Shown piece by piece: positions 8,579-17,383 of a stretch of DNA of 64,000 nt. This DNA comes from CAMCXT01 sp040403315. Its GTDB lineage: Bacteria > Bacteroidota > Bacteroidia > M30B66. Each line of letters begins with the position of its first letter. The first letter of the stretch is position 1. Position numbers and translations under genes: made by a program. The notes under the pieces are model-generated. The model worked only from the letters and a program-made list of their open reading frames with translations. It was not told the DNA's origin and searched no databases. The stretch spans positions 186,001 through 250,000 of the forward strand of contig JBBAKX010000001.1 in NCBI GenBank assembly GCA_040403315.1, in the 5' to 3' direction.

Positions 8579-9101
8579 ATGTATTTACGTAATATATTTG
8601 TAGCATTCTTAAGCGTTTCAATGGACAATGTTACTTGGACATACTTGGACGAAATTTGTCAGGACGGAGAGATCGATGTTAGCAATGTGAATTATGCACA
8701 ATACATCAAGATTCAAGATGCATCTCCAATGAGCTCGAATAAGTTTAACGGCTCTGCTGATGGTTATGATGTAGATGCTGTAATGGTGTTGAACAATGGT
8801 TGCGGAACTTCATCTGCAAGACTTGCACAACTCGACAACATAACACGCTTCAATGTCGATTTCTGCATTCCCGAATCCGATGGAAGATTACACCATAGTT
8901 AATTTCGAAGGATTGGAAAATGATGCTGATTTCAATTTCCAAATCATGGATGCAGCTGGTCGTGTAATTCGTAACAACAACATTCGAGTTTCGACCGCTA
9001 ATCCTACCTATTTATTTGACGCTTCTGAATTGGCAAGTGGAATTTACCAGGTGCTCATTTCAAACGAAAATGGCAGTTATATAATTCGCTTAGTTAAATA
9101 A
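8579..9101 (+). pseudogene. Relic of an adhesin paralogue: signal-peptide start joined to a T9SS tail, frameshifted
   Basis: From about 8608 this copy follows the 3' end of the large adhesin (13370-13870) closely: SMDNVTWTYLDEICQDGEID, then SSNKFNGSADGYDVDAV and SISAFPNPMEDYT. The first residues, MYLRNIFVAFLS, look like the start of a signal peptide, so an internal deletion may have fused the two ends of a paralogue. After LAQLDN, eight bases present in the large copy are missing (near 8842), shifting the frame; the sorting domain continues in another frame (8853-9101). It keeps a CAA (Gln) codon where the large copy has TAG. It is not expected to make a functional secreted protein. Confidence 0.8.
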
Positions 9102-9140
9102 GCTGCCAGGTTATCCACAATGTTGGTTTGTGGGAGAATA

Positions 9141-9184
9141 AAAATCCTCGCTTTGGTAATCCCTCCGGAGCGGGGATTTTTTTT
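9141..9184 (+). terminator. Rho-independent terminator, copy 1
   Basis: A stem of AATCCTCGCTTTGG against CCGGAGCGGGGATT is followed by eight T. The same terminator, nearly identical, follows the large adhesin at 13911-13952, so it belongs to the duplicated block. The following ~400 bp (9185-9580) hold no recognisable gene and probably include the adhesin promoter and leader. Confidence 0.85.
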
Positions 9185-9664
9185 GGGTTCAAACCTTCGA
9201 ACGATTGGCTAGGTAATTCAATTAGGGTTCTGCCACTGGTTAACTAAGATGCGAAAAGAACAGGCCCTTGTTGATTGTTGTAAAACCGAATACAGAATAC
9301 CTGAAAAATAAACCGTGCAAAGCTTTAAAGCGCTGCAATTAATTTTCATTTACACCATTAGTCTCTTTCAAATACCATAGGCACCTATACTCATTTTTTC
9401 TATTTATTGATATTGAATCGCCAATAGACCGAAGCTCTTAGATGCCTTGCTAGATGGCTGATTGGCTGTAAATCAACAGCTTTCGTTGGAGCCAATTAGT
9501 TTAATAAATAACACAAACATGATACACCATGTAGGAATTTATGTAATTACATATTATCTTTTTTAAAACCTAACCTTAAAATGAAAAAAAAATTTTACTT
9601 ACGGCTTTCTTGCTGTTATCGAGTCTGAGCAATTGGGCGCAATTACCTTCTTATCTGCCTGCCA

Positions 9665-12600
9665 ATGGTTTGGTGGCTTGGTACCCCATTTAATGGCAAT
9701 GCCAATGATGAAAGTGGGAATGGGAATAATGGAACTAACAATGGAGCGAGTCTAACTGAGGATCGATTCGGTAATGCTAATAGTGCATATTACTTCTCAT
9801 CTGCTGGATGCGGAACCCGAATTGATGCCAATGTAAATACCTCAAGCATTCAAACAGGTTTAACGATTTCAGTTTGGTTAAAACGAGTTGGAAATGGCTG
9901 CATTTCTCCAAGAATTCTTGAGTTTTGGCCTGGCTCAGATGGCCCAGGAATGGCACAATGGGGATGGGCTTATGAATATCCTGGGGAACCAAATAGAATT
10001 GGACTAGGCTCATTAACTTCTACGGGTTATTCTTGTGCTGAGGCAATTTTAGAACCATCACTTACAGACTGGATTCAAATTGCTTATACAAATGATGGCT
10101 CAAACGGACGTTTTTATTACAATGGTACTTTAGTTTCAACTCTTCCCTCTGAAGGAAACCCAATTCTGGCGAGCAATCTTGCAATAGGTAGAATGAATCA
10201 TCCTGCCTATGATGCCTTTAATGGCAACATGGATGATCTTGGTGTATGGAATCGTGCATTATCTGATGCCGAAATCACTAACCTGTTTAACTCAAACAGC
10301 ACACCTTGTACCGCCAATTCTAGCACAGTAAACGCTACTATAACTGAAGGCGCAACCTACAGCTTCAATGGTCAAAACTTAACTACTGCTGGAACATACA
10401 CAGCTACTTTGCAAAATGCTGCAGGATGTGATAGTGTGGTGACGTTGAATTTGACAATATTGCCAACTCCATTAAATTGTGACATATCAAGTGACTTCAA
10501 CTCGAACTACTGTGCTGAGGTTAACTTATTGCTTAATGTAAATATTGGGGAAGTTGAGGAATTCAATGCAAATTCGCCGACAATCGATTGGACTCATGTC
10601 TATTCTCAAGAAAGAGTTACTAACATTATCAAAAATGGTAGCATTTTTTATTTAAGAACAGAAAGTGACGTTAAGACTTCAAATTCTGTTAATGGCCCCT
10701 ACACTTCACTAGGATTTGCTGAACAAGTTGGGCAGACTCCAGGAGCAGAACTGCTAGGCTTTGATAACTTAGGACGTTTAAATATTGCTACAGGTTGGGA
10801 TTGCTTATACAGGTATGAGGATGGAGTTTGGATACCTAATGGGCTTTGTGGTTTTGGCACAAGCGGAAGTTACTTTACAAAGCTCGAAAATGGTAGAATA
10901 CTTCTTTCAAAATATGGTTTTTTGCGAGACATATATTATTCTGATGATAATGGGAATAACTGGGTTAACGCAACGAACTTAGATGTAGATTGGACTCAGA
11001 TTACAGAAGCGGAAAATGGATATTTGTTTGCAGTAAGCGGAGTTGGTGGTGTAAGTAATAAAGGGATAATTAAGAGTGCAGACCAAGGCAGTACTTGGCA
11101 ATACATCAACGATGCATTAGAAAATGTTTCAGGTGCTACAGGTCTTGTAAAAAATTCTCAAAATGAGTTATTCATAGTTGGTGATCGATCTATATACAAA
11201 TCAATTAACAATGGTCAAAACTGGAGCAATGTAGCTTCCTTGCCGCAATTTTTTGATACTAATCCGATTTATGGAGATCTACTAATCACCAATTCAAACG
11301 AATGGTATTATTCAGGATATATTTCTGAAGTAAAATTCGGCCTTTTTAAATCGTCGAACATGGGCTTGACTTGGGATCAAATCACTTTACCGGCTAGCTA
11401 TTTTGGGTCTTTAGTTGAAATTAATGGACAAATTGGATATTTAAGCCAAGAAGGCTTGTGGATAAAATCAACTGCACCTCAATCTTCCATCCTCTGGTCA
11501 ACTGGCCAAACCACCCCTTCAATCTCTGTTTCTCCAACCGAAACCACTACCTACAATGTAACCGTTACACAAGGCAATCAAACTTGTACAAGCGAAGTTA
11601 CCATCACTGTTAACCAACCAAGTACAGCAACTGTTAATGCAAGTATCACCGAAGGCGAATCATACAACTTTAACGGTCAGAACTTAACTACCGCTGGAAC
11701 TTACACTGCAACACTTCAAAATGCTGCTGGCTGTGATAGTGTGGTGACGTTGAACTTAACCGTTGAACCGGCTGTTGAGCCATTGAATTGTGAAATTTCC
11801 GCTTCCAATTCAAGCACCTGCCCAAATACAGAAGTAACTCTTAGTGTTCCATCAAGCCAATTAGGATCTCAAATGCAAACAAATGGCTTGGGACAAGAAA
11901 TCGAAGGCTACATCTACAAGGGAACATTCAATGGACATGCATATTACATGGCTAATACTCCCGGAACATGGACCAATGCAAGTCAAAATGCATTAAATGC
12001 AGGAGGTCATTTGGCTACAATCAATTCGGAAGAAGAGCAACATTTTATTGCAAGTTTAACTCTTGAGAACTTGTGGATTGGCTTTAAGCGAAACACAGTT
12101 AGCAATCAATGGGAGTGGATAACAGGGGAACTTGTAACATACCTAAATTGGAGAAATGGAGAGCCTAATGGTTCAGGTGAGAACGGCGAACGCTTTGCGC
12201 ACATGTTGACAGACAATTGCTTTGGACCAAATCAGTGGAACGATTTGAACGATATTGACTGGAATGGAACGTGTTATTCAAATTGTTATGGAATTATGGA
12301 ATTGGGGTCAATTAATAACACCTCCATCCTTTGGTCAACTGGCCAAACCACCCCTTCAATCTCTGTTTCTCCATCTGAAACCACCACCTACAATGTAACG
12401 GTTACCCAAGGCAATCAAACTTGCACAAGTGAAGTTACCATCACAGTTAACCAACCAAGTGCTGAAACTGTTAACGCAAACATTACCGAAGGTGAATCAT
12501 ACAACTTTAACGGTCAGAACTTAACTACCGCTGGAACATACACTGCAACTTTGCAAAATGCGGCTGGATGTGATTCTGTTGTTACCTTGAACCTAACTGT

Positions 12601-13477
12601 AAATCCAGCTCCAGTGGCGGGATGTTATGCAGCTTCGGTTGTTTCATTCAATCAAGGAGATAGCTTCGATGGAACTTCTGTGAGTGCAATTCGTTCGAAT
12701 GCAGAACTAGCGCTTGGTATGCCTGAACCTGTTGTTACCAATGTGGTAAACTTTGTTTCTCTTGGTTTTGGAGGTTCAATCACGCTTGCTTTTGAAGCGC
12801 CAATTGCCAACGGTGAAGGAAATGATATCCGCATCGATGAAGCAACTTGGAACAACAACCCTTGCAACCGTTACCCTGAGCGTGCAGATGTATTTGCTTC
12901 GCAGGATGGTGTGAACTTCGTGTATCTCGGTGTGGCTTGTCAGGATGCAAGTTTCGATTTGGGTGCGCTATCTTGGGCGCAGTATGTTCGTATTGTTGAT
13001 ATTTCTGATCTATTGTCATTCTCTCATGATGCTGATGGATTTGATGTGAACGGAATTGAGTGCTTGAATGGTGCCGCTACTTCATTGAATGATGATGGTT
13101 TAGTTGCATGTTCGCTTCAAGAAATCGTTTCCTACACACCGGGCAACCGTAAAAACGGAACAGGAGTTGCGGCGGCAAGAAACAATCTAGCTAACGCACT
13201 CGGAACTCCACAAAACAACAACACCATCAACTTTACTGCACTTGGTTTTGGTGGAACAATGGTGGCTAAATTCGATTACGTAGTATTTAACCAGCCAGGA
13301 AACGATCTTCGTGTTACCGAAACTTCTTTCGGAAACCCTAGCTGCAACAATTACCCAGAAAAAGCACGTGTAAGTGTTTCGATGGACAATGTAAATTGGA
13401 CTGAGTTGGGAGAAATTTGTCAGGATGGTGAGATTGATTTTGCCAATGTGAATTACGCTCAGTACATCAAAATATAG
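9665..13477 (+). CDS. Longest open part of the adhesin: LamG, BNR-like and C-type lectin domains
   Basis: The frame encodes 1,270 aa from an internal ATG that is probably not the native start. In order it shows a LamG/concanavalin-like domain (residues ~5-215, NLAIGRMNHPAYDAFNGNMDDLGVWNRALSDAEI), a bacterial Ig-like repeat with ITEGATYSFNGQNLTTAGTY, a BNR/sialidase-like propeller region with Asp-box-like SADQGSTW and SINNGQNW, and two PKD-like repeats (WSTGQTTPSISVSP). Between these lie two more ITEGE repeats and a C-type lectin domain (nt ~11900-12310, GHLATINSEEEQHF, WIGFKR). Two beta-sandwich units end it (~12600-13477). This is a carbohydrate-binding cell-surface design. The repeats share long stretches of near-identical DNA and could recombine. 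Confidence 0.7.
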   Translation: MVWWLGTPFNGNANDESGNGNNGTNNGASLTEDRFGNANSAYYFSSAGCGTRIDANVNTSSIQTGLTISVWLKRVGNGCISPRILEFWPGSDGPGMAQWGWAYEYPGEPNRIGLGSLTSTGYSCAEAILEPSLTDWIQIAYTNDGSNGRFYYNGTLVSTLPSEGNPILASNLAIGRMNHPAYDAFNGNMDDLGVWNRALSDAEITNLFNSNSTPCTANSSTVNATITEGATYSFNGQNLTTAGTYTATLQNAAGCDSVVTLNLTILPTPLNCDISSDFNSNYCAEVNLLLNVNIGEVEEFNANSPTIDWTHVYSQERVTNIIKNGSIFYLRTESDVKTSNSVNGPYTSLGFAEQVGQTPGAELLGFDNLGRLNIATGWDCLYRYEDGVWIPNGLCGFGTSGSYFTKLENGRILLSKYGFLRDIYYSDDNGNNWVNATNLDVDWTQITEAENGYLFAVSGVGGVSNKGIIKSADQGSTWQYINDALENVSGATGLVKNSQNELFIVGDRSIYKSINNGQNWSNVASLPQFFDTNPIYGDLLITNSNEWYYSGYISEVKFGLFKSSNMGLTWDQITLPASYFGSLVEINGQIGYLSQEGLWIKSTAPQSSILWSTGQTTPSISVSPTETTTYNVTVTQGNQTCTSEVTITVNQPSTATVNASITEGESYNFNGQNLTTAGTYTATLQNAAGCDSVVTLNLTVEPAVEPLNCEISASNSSTCPNTEVTLSVPSSQLGSQMQTNGLGQEIEGYIYKGTFNGHAYYMANTPGTWTNASQNALNAGGHLATINSEEEQHFIASLTLENLWIGFKRNTVSNQWEWITGELVTYLNWRNGEPNGSGENGERFAHMLTDNCFGPNQWNDLNDIDWNGTCYSNCYGIMELGSINNTSILWSTGQTTPSISVSPSETTTYNVTVTQGNQTCTSEVTITVNQPSAETVNANITEGESYNFNGQNLTTAGTYTATLQNAAGCDSVVTLNLTVNPAPVAGCYAASVVSFNQGDSFDGTSVSAIRSNAELALGMPEPVVTNVVNFVSLGFGGSITLAFEAPIANGEGNDIRIDEATWNNNPCNRYPERADVFASQDGVNFVYLGVACQDASFDLGALSWAQYVRIVDISDLLSFSHDADGFDVNGIECLNGAATSLNDDGLVACSLQEIVSYTPGNRKNGTGVAAARNNLANALGTPQNNNTINFTALGFGGTMVAKFDYVVFNQPGNDLRVTETSFGNPSCNNYPEKARVSVSMDNVNWTELGEICQDGEIDFANVNYAQYIKI

Positions 13478-13489
13478 GATGCTTCACCT

Positions 13490-13870
13490 TTGAGCTCGAA
13501 CAAGTTCAATGGCGCTGCTGATGGTTATGATATTGATGCAGTGGTTGTATTGAACAATGGTTGCGGAACATCATCGGCACGTTTGGCACAAATGGACAAC
13601 ACCACAACTCCTGATGCTTCAATGTCGATTTCTGCATTCCCGAATCCAATGGAAGATTACACCATTGTAAACTTCGAAGGATTGGAAAATGATTCAGATT
13701 TCAATTTCCAAATCATGGATGCTGCAGGACGTGTAATCCGCAATCAGCAAATTCGTGTAATGGCAAACAATGCAACCTATATGTTCGACGCTTCAGAATT
13801 AGCACGTGGAATTTATCAGGTAATCATTTCTAATGAAAATGGCAGCCAAATTATCCGCTTAGTTAAATAA
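13490..13870 (+). CDS. Orphaned C-terminal part of the adhesin with T9SS sorting domain
   Basis: Up to 126 residues follow the TAG in the same frame: SSNKFNGAADGYDIDAVVVLNNGCG completes the last beta-sandwich unit, and SISAFPNPMEDYTIVNFEGL...YQVIISNENGSQIIRLVK is a complete type A sorting domain. It has no signal peptide and no independent start that makes sense, so it is a severed tail, not a gene. TAG readthrough would restore the protein but there is no evidence for it. Confidence 0.6.
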   Translation: MSSNKFNGAADGYDIDAVVVLNNGCGTSSARLAQMDNTTTPDASMSISAFPNPMEDYTIVNFEGLENDSDFNFQIMDAAGRVIRNQQIRVMANNATYMFDASELARGIYQVIISNENGSQIIRLVK

Positions 13871-13910
13871 GCTGCCAGGTTATCCACAATGTTGGTTTGT
13901 GGGAGAATTA

Positions 13911-13952
13911 AAATCCTCGCTTCGGTATCCCTCCGGAGCGGGGATTTTTTTT
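13911..13952 (+). terminator. Rho-independent terminator, copy 2
   Basis: A stem of AATCCTCGCTTCGG against CCGGAGCGGGGATT is followed by eight T. It lies about 40 bp after the adhesin stop and is nearly the same as 9141-9184. Confidence 0.85.
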
Positions 13953-14155
13953 GATGTAGTATTTGTAAAAATTCGATGTGCAATTATCTCGATTTTACTT
14001 TCTAAATAAAGTAGAATGTCGGGTTGAAATCTGCGTACTTGAAGTTTTAGCTGAAATAGAAACGATGGCTCCTGCATTCAGCGTTTGAGCAGATTATACA
14101 ATTAAAAAGCCAATGGTTAATAAACCCATAATTCAATCAGAAGAATCTAATCTTT

Positions 14156-14340
14156 AAGCAAAGCCTGAAAAATTAAAAAGCTTTGCTTCTCCCGTAATTT
14201 TTACGGGTTAGACCCACTACAATTTTAAATTTACACTGTAGGTCATTTTCAATTTGCACTGTTTTTCAAGAGTCTTCTTTGGGTCTAAATAATTCATATC
14301 GGTAAAAGCGTATGCCCACATCACTTTTACGTACGTAAAA
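14156..14340. repeat. Cluster of inverted and direct repeats in the intergenic region before the ATPase gene
   Basis: In 185 bp I see: AAGCAAAGC (14156-14164) against GCTTTGCTT (14180-14188); the hairpin CCCGTAATTTTTACGGG (14191-14207); TTAGACCCA (14208-14216) against TGGGTCTAA (14280-14288); a 17-bp near-direct repeat, TTTTAAATTTACACTGT (14223-14239) and TTTTCAATTTGCACTGT (14246-14262); and the perfect palindrome TTTTACGTACGTAAAA (14325-14340), with CCACAT before and ATGTGG after it. No protein is supported anywhere in 13953-14396. Confidence 0.6.
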
Positions 14341-14374
14341 ATGTGGCGGACATACACTTTTAAGGATGAAGATG

Positions 14375-14382
14375 TATCTTTG
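14375..14382 (+). promoter_or_regulatory. -7 promoter element of the ATPase gene
   Basis: TATCTTTG matches TAnnTTTG exactly and lies 15 bp before the start codon. The perfect palindrome at 14325-14340 ends 34 bp upstream, in or near the -33 region, so it may be an operator. Confidence 0.5.
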
Positions 14383-14396
14383 AACAAAGAAATCCT

Positions 14397-15704
14397 ATGA
14401 AAAGAACGGCTCTTTTAACACTACAGGCTTGGAAAACCAAGCAAACCAGAAAGCCACTGATCATTCAGGGTGCTAGGCAAGTTGGTAAAACTTGGTTGAT
14501 GAAGTCGTTTGGACAAACTGAATTTGAACAAACCGCTTACTTCAATTTTGAAAATCAACAGGAACTCAGAAAACTATTTGAGCGAAGCTTGCAACCCGAG
14601 ATTTTGTTGAAGGGCATGTCGATTATAGCTGGATTTCAAATTTATCCAAAAACATGCTTAATCATTTTAGATGAGATTCAAGCTTGTCCATTGGCAATAA
14701 CAAGCCTCAAGTATTTTTATGAAGACCTTCCGGAAACATATATTCTGGCAGCAGGCTCGCTTCTTGGAGTTTCAATACATCAAGGTGTTTCTTTCCCTGT
14801 TGGGAAGGTTGAATTTATGTCGTTGCAACCTTTTAGCTTTACTGAATTTCTTCTAGCAACAGGTCATTCACAGCTTATCGACAGTTTAAAAGCGAACAAT
14901 GAAACGCTCATTGAAGCTTTTGAAACGAAATATATCGAGCTATTAAAAAGTTATCTCTTTGTTGGAGGTATGCCAGAGGCTGTTAAATTGTATTCTCAAG
15001 GAGCAAGTTTATCAGAGATTCGAAAATTGCAAAGTGAGATATTAAGTGCTTATGAAAATGATTTTTCGAAACATGCACCGATTAACTTATTGCCAAGAAT
15101 TCGGCTGATATGGAACTCTATTGTGAGTCAATTGTCTAAAGAAAACTCAAAATTTATTTTCAATGTATTGCGACCAGGAGCAAGAGCCAAAGATTTTGAA
15201 TTGGCTTTGGAATGGCTTAAAGATGCTGGTTTAGTTCATAAAATAACTCGAATTACAAAAAGCGGAATCCCACTCACAGCATATGCTGATTGGAATGACT
15301 TCAAGCTCTATTTTGTGGATGTGGGACTTCTTGGCGCACTAGCTCAAATACCAGAACAAATTTTGCTGAACGGAAACTCCTTATTCACAGAGTTTAAAGG
15401 CGTGCTCACAGAACAATTTGTTCTACAACAACTCTTAGTAAACGAACTAATCCCGTTCTATTGGCGTCCAGAAAATGCTCAGGCGGAGGTTGATTTTGTT
15501 ATTCAAAAAGGCATTCATATCATCCCAATTGAAGTGAAATCAGGCACAAGCTTACAAGCCAAAAGTTTATGGGTGTATAGCCAAAAATACAAGCCCAAAA
15601 TCTGTGTAAGAACTTCTTTGAAGCTTAACGAAATAAACGATTGGGTAACCGACATACCACTTTATCGCCTTGGGGCATTTCTTGAATTGGATGAAAATAT
15701 TTAG
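14397..15704 (+). CDS. AAA ATPase with DUF4143 C-terminal domain
   Basis: The 435-aa product has a Walker A motif (GARQVGKT, residues ~26-33), Walker B (CLIILDEIQ, ~89-97) and an AAA_14 core, followed by DUF4143 (~200-370), which ends in a nuclease-like fold fragment (ENAQAEVDFVIQKGIHIIPIEVKSG). This two-part layout is widespread in Bacteroidota and archaea, often in variable genome regions. The precise role is unknown; the E/D-x-K-like residues in DFVI...IEVKSG recall PD-(D/E)XK nucleases. It lies alone between the decayed adhesin and small envelope genes. Confidence 0.85.
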   Translation: MKRTALLTLQAWKTKQTRKPLIIQGARQVGKTWLMKSFGQTEFEQTAYFNFENQQELRKLFERSLQPEILLKGMSIIAGFQIYPKTCLIILDEIQACPLAITSLKYFYEDLPETYILAAGSLLGVSIHQGVSFPVGKVEFMSLQPFSFTEFLLATGHSQLIDSLKANNETLIEAFETKYIELLKSYLFVGGMPEAVKLYSQGASLSEIRKLQSEILSAYENDFSKHAPINLLPRIRLIWNSIVSQLSKENSKFIFNVLRPGARAKDFELALEWLKDAGLVHKITRITKSGIPLTAYADWNDFKLYFVDVGLLGALAQIPEQILLNGNSLFTEFKGVLTEQFVLQQLLVNELIPFYWRPENAQAEVDFVIQKGIHIIPIEVKSGTSLQAKSLWVYSQKYKPKICVRTSLKLNEINDWVTDIPLYRLGAFLELDENI

Positions 15705-15733
15705 GCTGAAATGCAAATGCATTCCAGCCTAAA
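15700..15733. terminator. Bidirectional terminator overlapping the ATPase stop codon
   Basis: TTTAGGCTGAAATGCA and TGCATTCCAGCCTAAA form a 16-bp stem with one mismatch and a 2-nt loop. The ATPase TAG stop (15702-15704) lies inside the stem. The convergent lipoprotein gene ends 33 bp downstream, so the hairpin can serve both strands. Confidence 0.75.
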
Positions 15734-15765
15734 TTAAAAACCCTATTCTATAAAAATAGATATTA

Positions 15766-16209
15766 CTAATATGTCAAATTATAGTTTTTGCATGCTACAG
15801 AAGCATCGAAAGTAACCGTGCCAGCCCAGATTTCATCGCCGATATCGTCAATGACTTTGTAGCTTGCTGTTTTGGTTTTTGACTTGCCTAAATCGAACGT
15901 TTTAGAAACTACAGATGATTGACCACAATCTGGCGAAGAATTGAAAAACACGTTTGATGCATAAGAACCGATTACTTGATTGTCAATGTAAAAGGTCAGG
16001 CTGATGATATCGTCAGCCAAAAGATTTTGTGACGTTTGTTGATTGTACCAGAAATTAACACTAGCACTGTAAGAACATGTTCCATCGTCACTATCGGCAT
16101 CTGCATTGAAATTATCTGCACTGCCATCGGTACAACCTTCTTTTTTACAAGAGGGCAGTGCCAAAACAGAGAACAAACCAAGTGTGATGAGGATGAGTTG
16201 TTTTTTCAT
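15766..16209 (-). CDS. Hypothetical lipoprotein
   Basis: The 147-aa product begins MKKQLILITLGLFSVLALPSC, a lipoprotein signal with the lipobox Cys at residue 21. It is followed by CTDGSADNFNADADSDDGTCSY, a short Cys- and Asp-rich motif of the type C-D-x-A-x-N-x-A-x-x-DDGSC-x-Y found in many Bacteroidota surface proteins. The rest is a beta-rich domain with two more Cys. It is probably anchored in the outer membrane. The function is unknown. It lies 26 bp after the next small minus-strand gene and may share its transcript. Confidence 0.7.
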   Translation of the reverse strand: MKKQLILITLGLFSVLALPSCKKEGCTDGSADNFNADADSDDGTCSYSASVNFWYNQQTSQNLLADDIISLTFYIDNQVIGSYASNVFFNSSPDCGQSSVVSKTFDLGKSKTKTASYKVIDDIGDEIWAGTVTFDASVACKNYNLTY

Positions 16210-16235
16210 TTTTGAGAATATTAAAGGTGGGTTAG

Positions 16236-16550
16236 TTATTTAAATTTAATGGCATCGCATTTACCCATATCGTTGGCGATAATTATACCGTCGGCCGAAG
16301 GGAATTTTTCTTTGGTTTTCCTTACTAGTTTATTGAACAATAGACTGGGCTTGTCGTCCCAAACCATACCTATTTTATAGGTGCCAACATATTCGTAATT
16401 GGCTACTGGTTTAGATCTATAGAATACATATACGCCTTCTTCTTGTTCAACATCAGCGGTTGACTTACTAACTTCATACACTCCAGATTTGAAAGCAATC
16501 AGAAAAACGAACAAAAAGGCACTCACTAGGCCTGCTGCAAAGTACTTCAT
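16236..16550 (-). CDS. Hypothetical small membrane-anchored protein
   Basis: The 104-aa product begins MKYFAAGLVSAFLFVFLIAFKSG, an uncleaved anchor or signal peptide, followed by a soluble domain (YVFYRSKPVANYEYVGTYKIGMVWDD...ADGIIIANDMGKCDAIKF). The frame extends to 16571, but a full promoter at 16569-16599 overlaps that longer start, so the ATG at 16550 is preferred. The domain is small and alpha/beta-like. I do not recognise the family. Confidence 0.65.
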   Translation of the reverse strand: MKYFAAGLVSAFLFVFLIAFKSGVYEVSKSTADVEQEEGVYVFYRSKPVANYEYVGTYKIGMVWDDKPSLLFNKLVRKTKEKFPSADGIIIANDMGKCDAIKFK

Positions 16551-16568
16551 AGGTTTACATTTATTGGA

Positions 16569-16599
16569 CAAATGTAAGCTACACTTTACATAATGACAA
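16569..16599 (-). promoter_or_regulatory. Complete Bacteroidota promoter (-33 TTG, -7 TACATTTG)
   Basis: The minus strand reads TTG (16599-16597), a 20-nt spacer, then TACATTTG (16576-16569). Both elements match the Bacteroidota consensus at normal spacing. Transcription would begin near 16563 and yield a very short leader before the ATG at 16550. Confidence 0.6.
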
Positions 16600-16622
16600 G
16601 TATTCTTTACTTTTTTTCTAAA

Positions 16623-16823
16623 TTAATCAGTCTCTTCTATTTGAAAAAGCGCCTCCACCTGCGAGCTAAGCATTTTGGCTAGTTTCAACGCCAAAACTGT
16701 GGATGGAACATATCGTCCAGTTTCAATCGAATTAATAGTTTGCCTTGATACTCCAATTTTATCTGCGAGCTCTTGCTGGGTCATGTTATTCTGAGCCCTC
16801 GCCAAACGAAGAGCATTTTTCAT
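16623..16823 (-). CDS. Small XRE-family regulator
   Basis: The 66-aa product is almost entirely a Cro/CI HTH: NNMTQQELADKIGVSRQTINSIETGRYVPSTVLALKLAKML. Such minimal repressors (YozG type) usually pair with a membrane protein of unknown function. Here the start codon overlaps the stop of the upstream membrane-protein gene by 4 nt (ATGA), which indicates translational coupling. Confidence 0.85.
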   Translation of the reverse strand: MKNALRLARAQNNMTQQELADKIGVSRQTINSIETGRYVPSTVLALKLAKMLSSQVEALFQIEETD

Positions 16824-17227
16824 TGCATTTGTTTCTTTTTAGAATTAAAAACAAGCAAATACAGAATTAACATACTAAAGACTAGTGAAAATCCACTCAT
16901 GCCGATTCCTGCCATAGGCAATATAGAATCTACAATTACATATAAAACACCCCAACGAAAAGACAGCTCAAAAGCTTTCAGTCGAATCAAACCCACCAAT
17001 TCATCCTCAACTTTATCTCGGCTTACAGCCACCAAAAACAAGCCCACTACGATCAAACAACGAATTGCTGTAGATAGAAAGCTAGATTTTTCAAAGTTAT
17101 CTATCAAGCCTGTAAGATTGATTAATGCAGCTGCCAGGAATGCCAAACAAGCTATCACATAACCTGCATATTTAAACTTGACAGGTAAAAGGGCGTTGAA
17201 GTTGATCGATTCGCTTTCCATATTCAA
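16820..17227 (-). CDS. Hypothetical membrane protein paired with the XRE regulator
   Basis: The 135-aa product has four predicted membrane segments: YAGYVIACLAFLAAALINL, STAIRCLIVVGLFLVAVS, WGVLYVIVDSILPMAGIGM and LVFSMLILYLLVF. The loop between segments 2 and 3 contains DEL, as in DUF2178-like proteins that accompany small HTH regulators. A tail of KKKQMQ faces the cytoplasm. I infer a two-gene membrane sensor and repressor unit. The function is unknown. The ~150 bp upstream (17228-17383) shows no other gene. Confidence 0.75.
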   Translation of the reverse strand: MNMESESINFNALLPVKFKYAGYVIACLAFLAAALINLTGLIDNFEKSSFLSTAIRCLIVVGLFLVAVSRDKVEDELVGLIRLKAFELSFRWGVLYVIVDSILPMAGIGMSGFSLVFSMLILYLLVFNSKKKQMQ

Positions 17228-17383
17228 TTGATTATTGATGATATTGCTTTATTACTGCTGGCGAAGTTATCGAATCCCTAGGTTATCTTAAAGTTGCACA
17301 CCACATAATTGACAAAGAATTTGGACATTTTTCTTATGTCAAATTCATGTAAAACGATTTTGATGAAGCAAACTAATTTACTT

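Larger units (their letters stand above)
9581..13870 (+). pseudogene. Large T9SS adhesin gene broken by two frameshifts and one nonsense codon
   Basis: The ancestral gene can be read from ATG 9581 to the TAA at 13868-13870, about 1,430 codons. There are three lesions. (1) An A9 run at 9584-9592 is one base short: a tenth A would give MKKKILLTAFLLLSSLSNWAQ, a perfect signal peptide, whereas the present frame stops after 15 codons. (2) A C4 run at 9684-9687 has one extra C: removing it restores GLVAWYPFNGNANDESG. (3) TAG at 13475-13477 replaces the Gln codon kept in the truncated copy at 8.7 kb, cutting off the sorting domain. Homopolymer lesions could be sequencing errors, but the neighbouring long genes are intact. 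The domains are described under the open frame 9665-13477. Confidence 0.75.

Noticed and set aside
9584..9592. Programmed slippage on the A9 run as normal expression of the adhesin
   Set aside because: A second, opposite correction would be needed at the C4 run as well as readthrough of TAG, so decay or sequencing error is simpler.
14156..14340. Integron attC site or CRISPR-like array in the repeat cluster
   Set aside because: The spacing is irregular, there is no repeated unit with unique spacers and no integrase or cas gene in the window. It is kept only as a repeat cluster.
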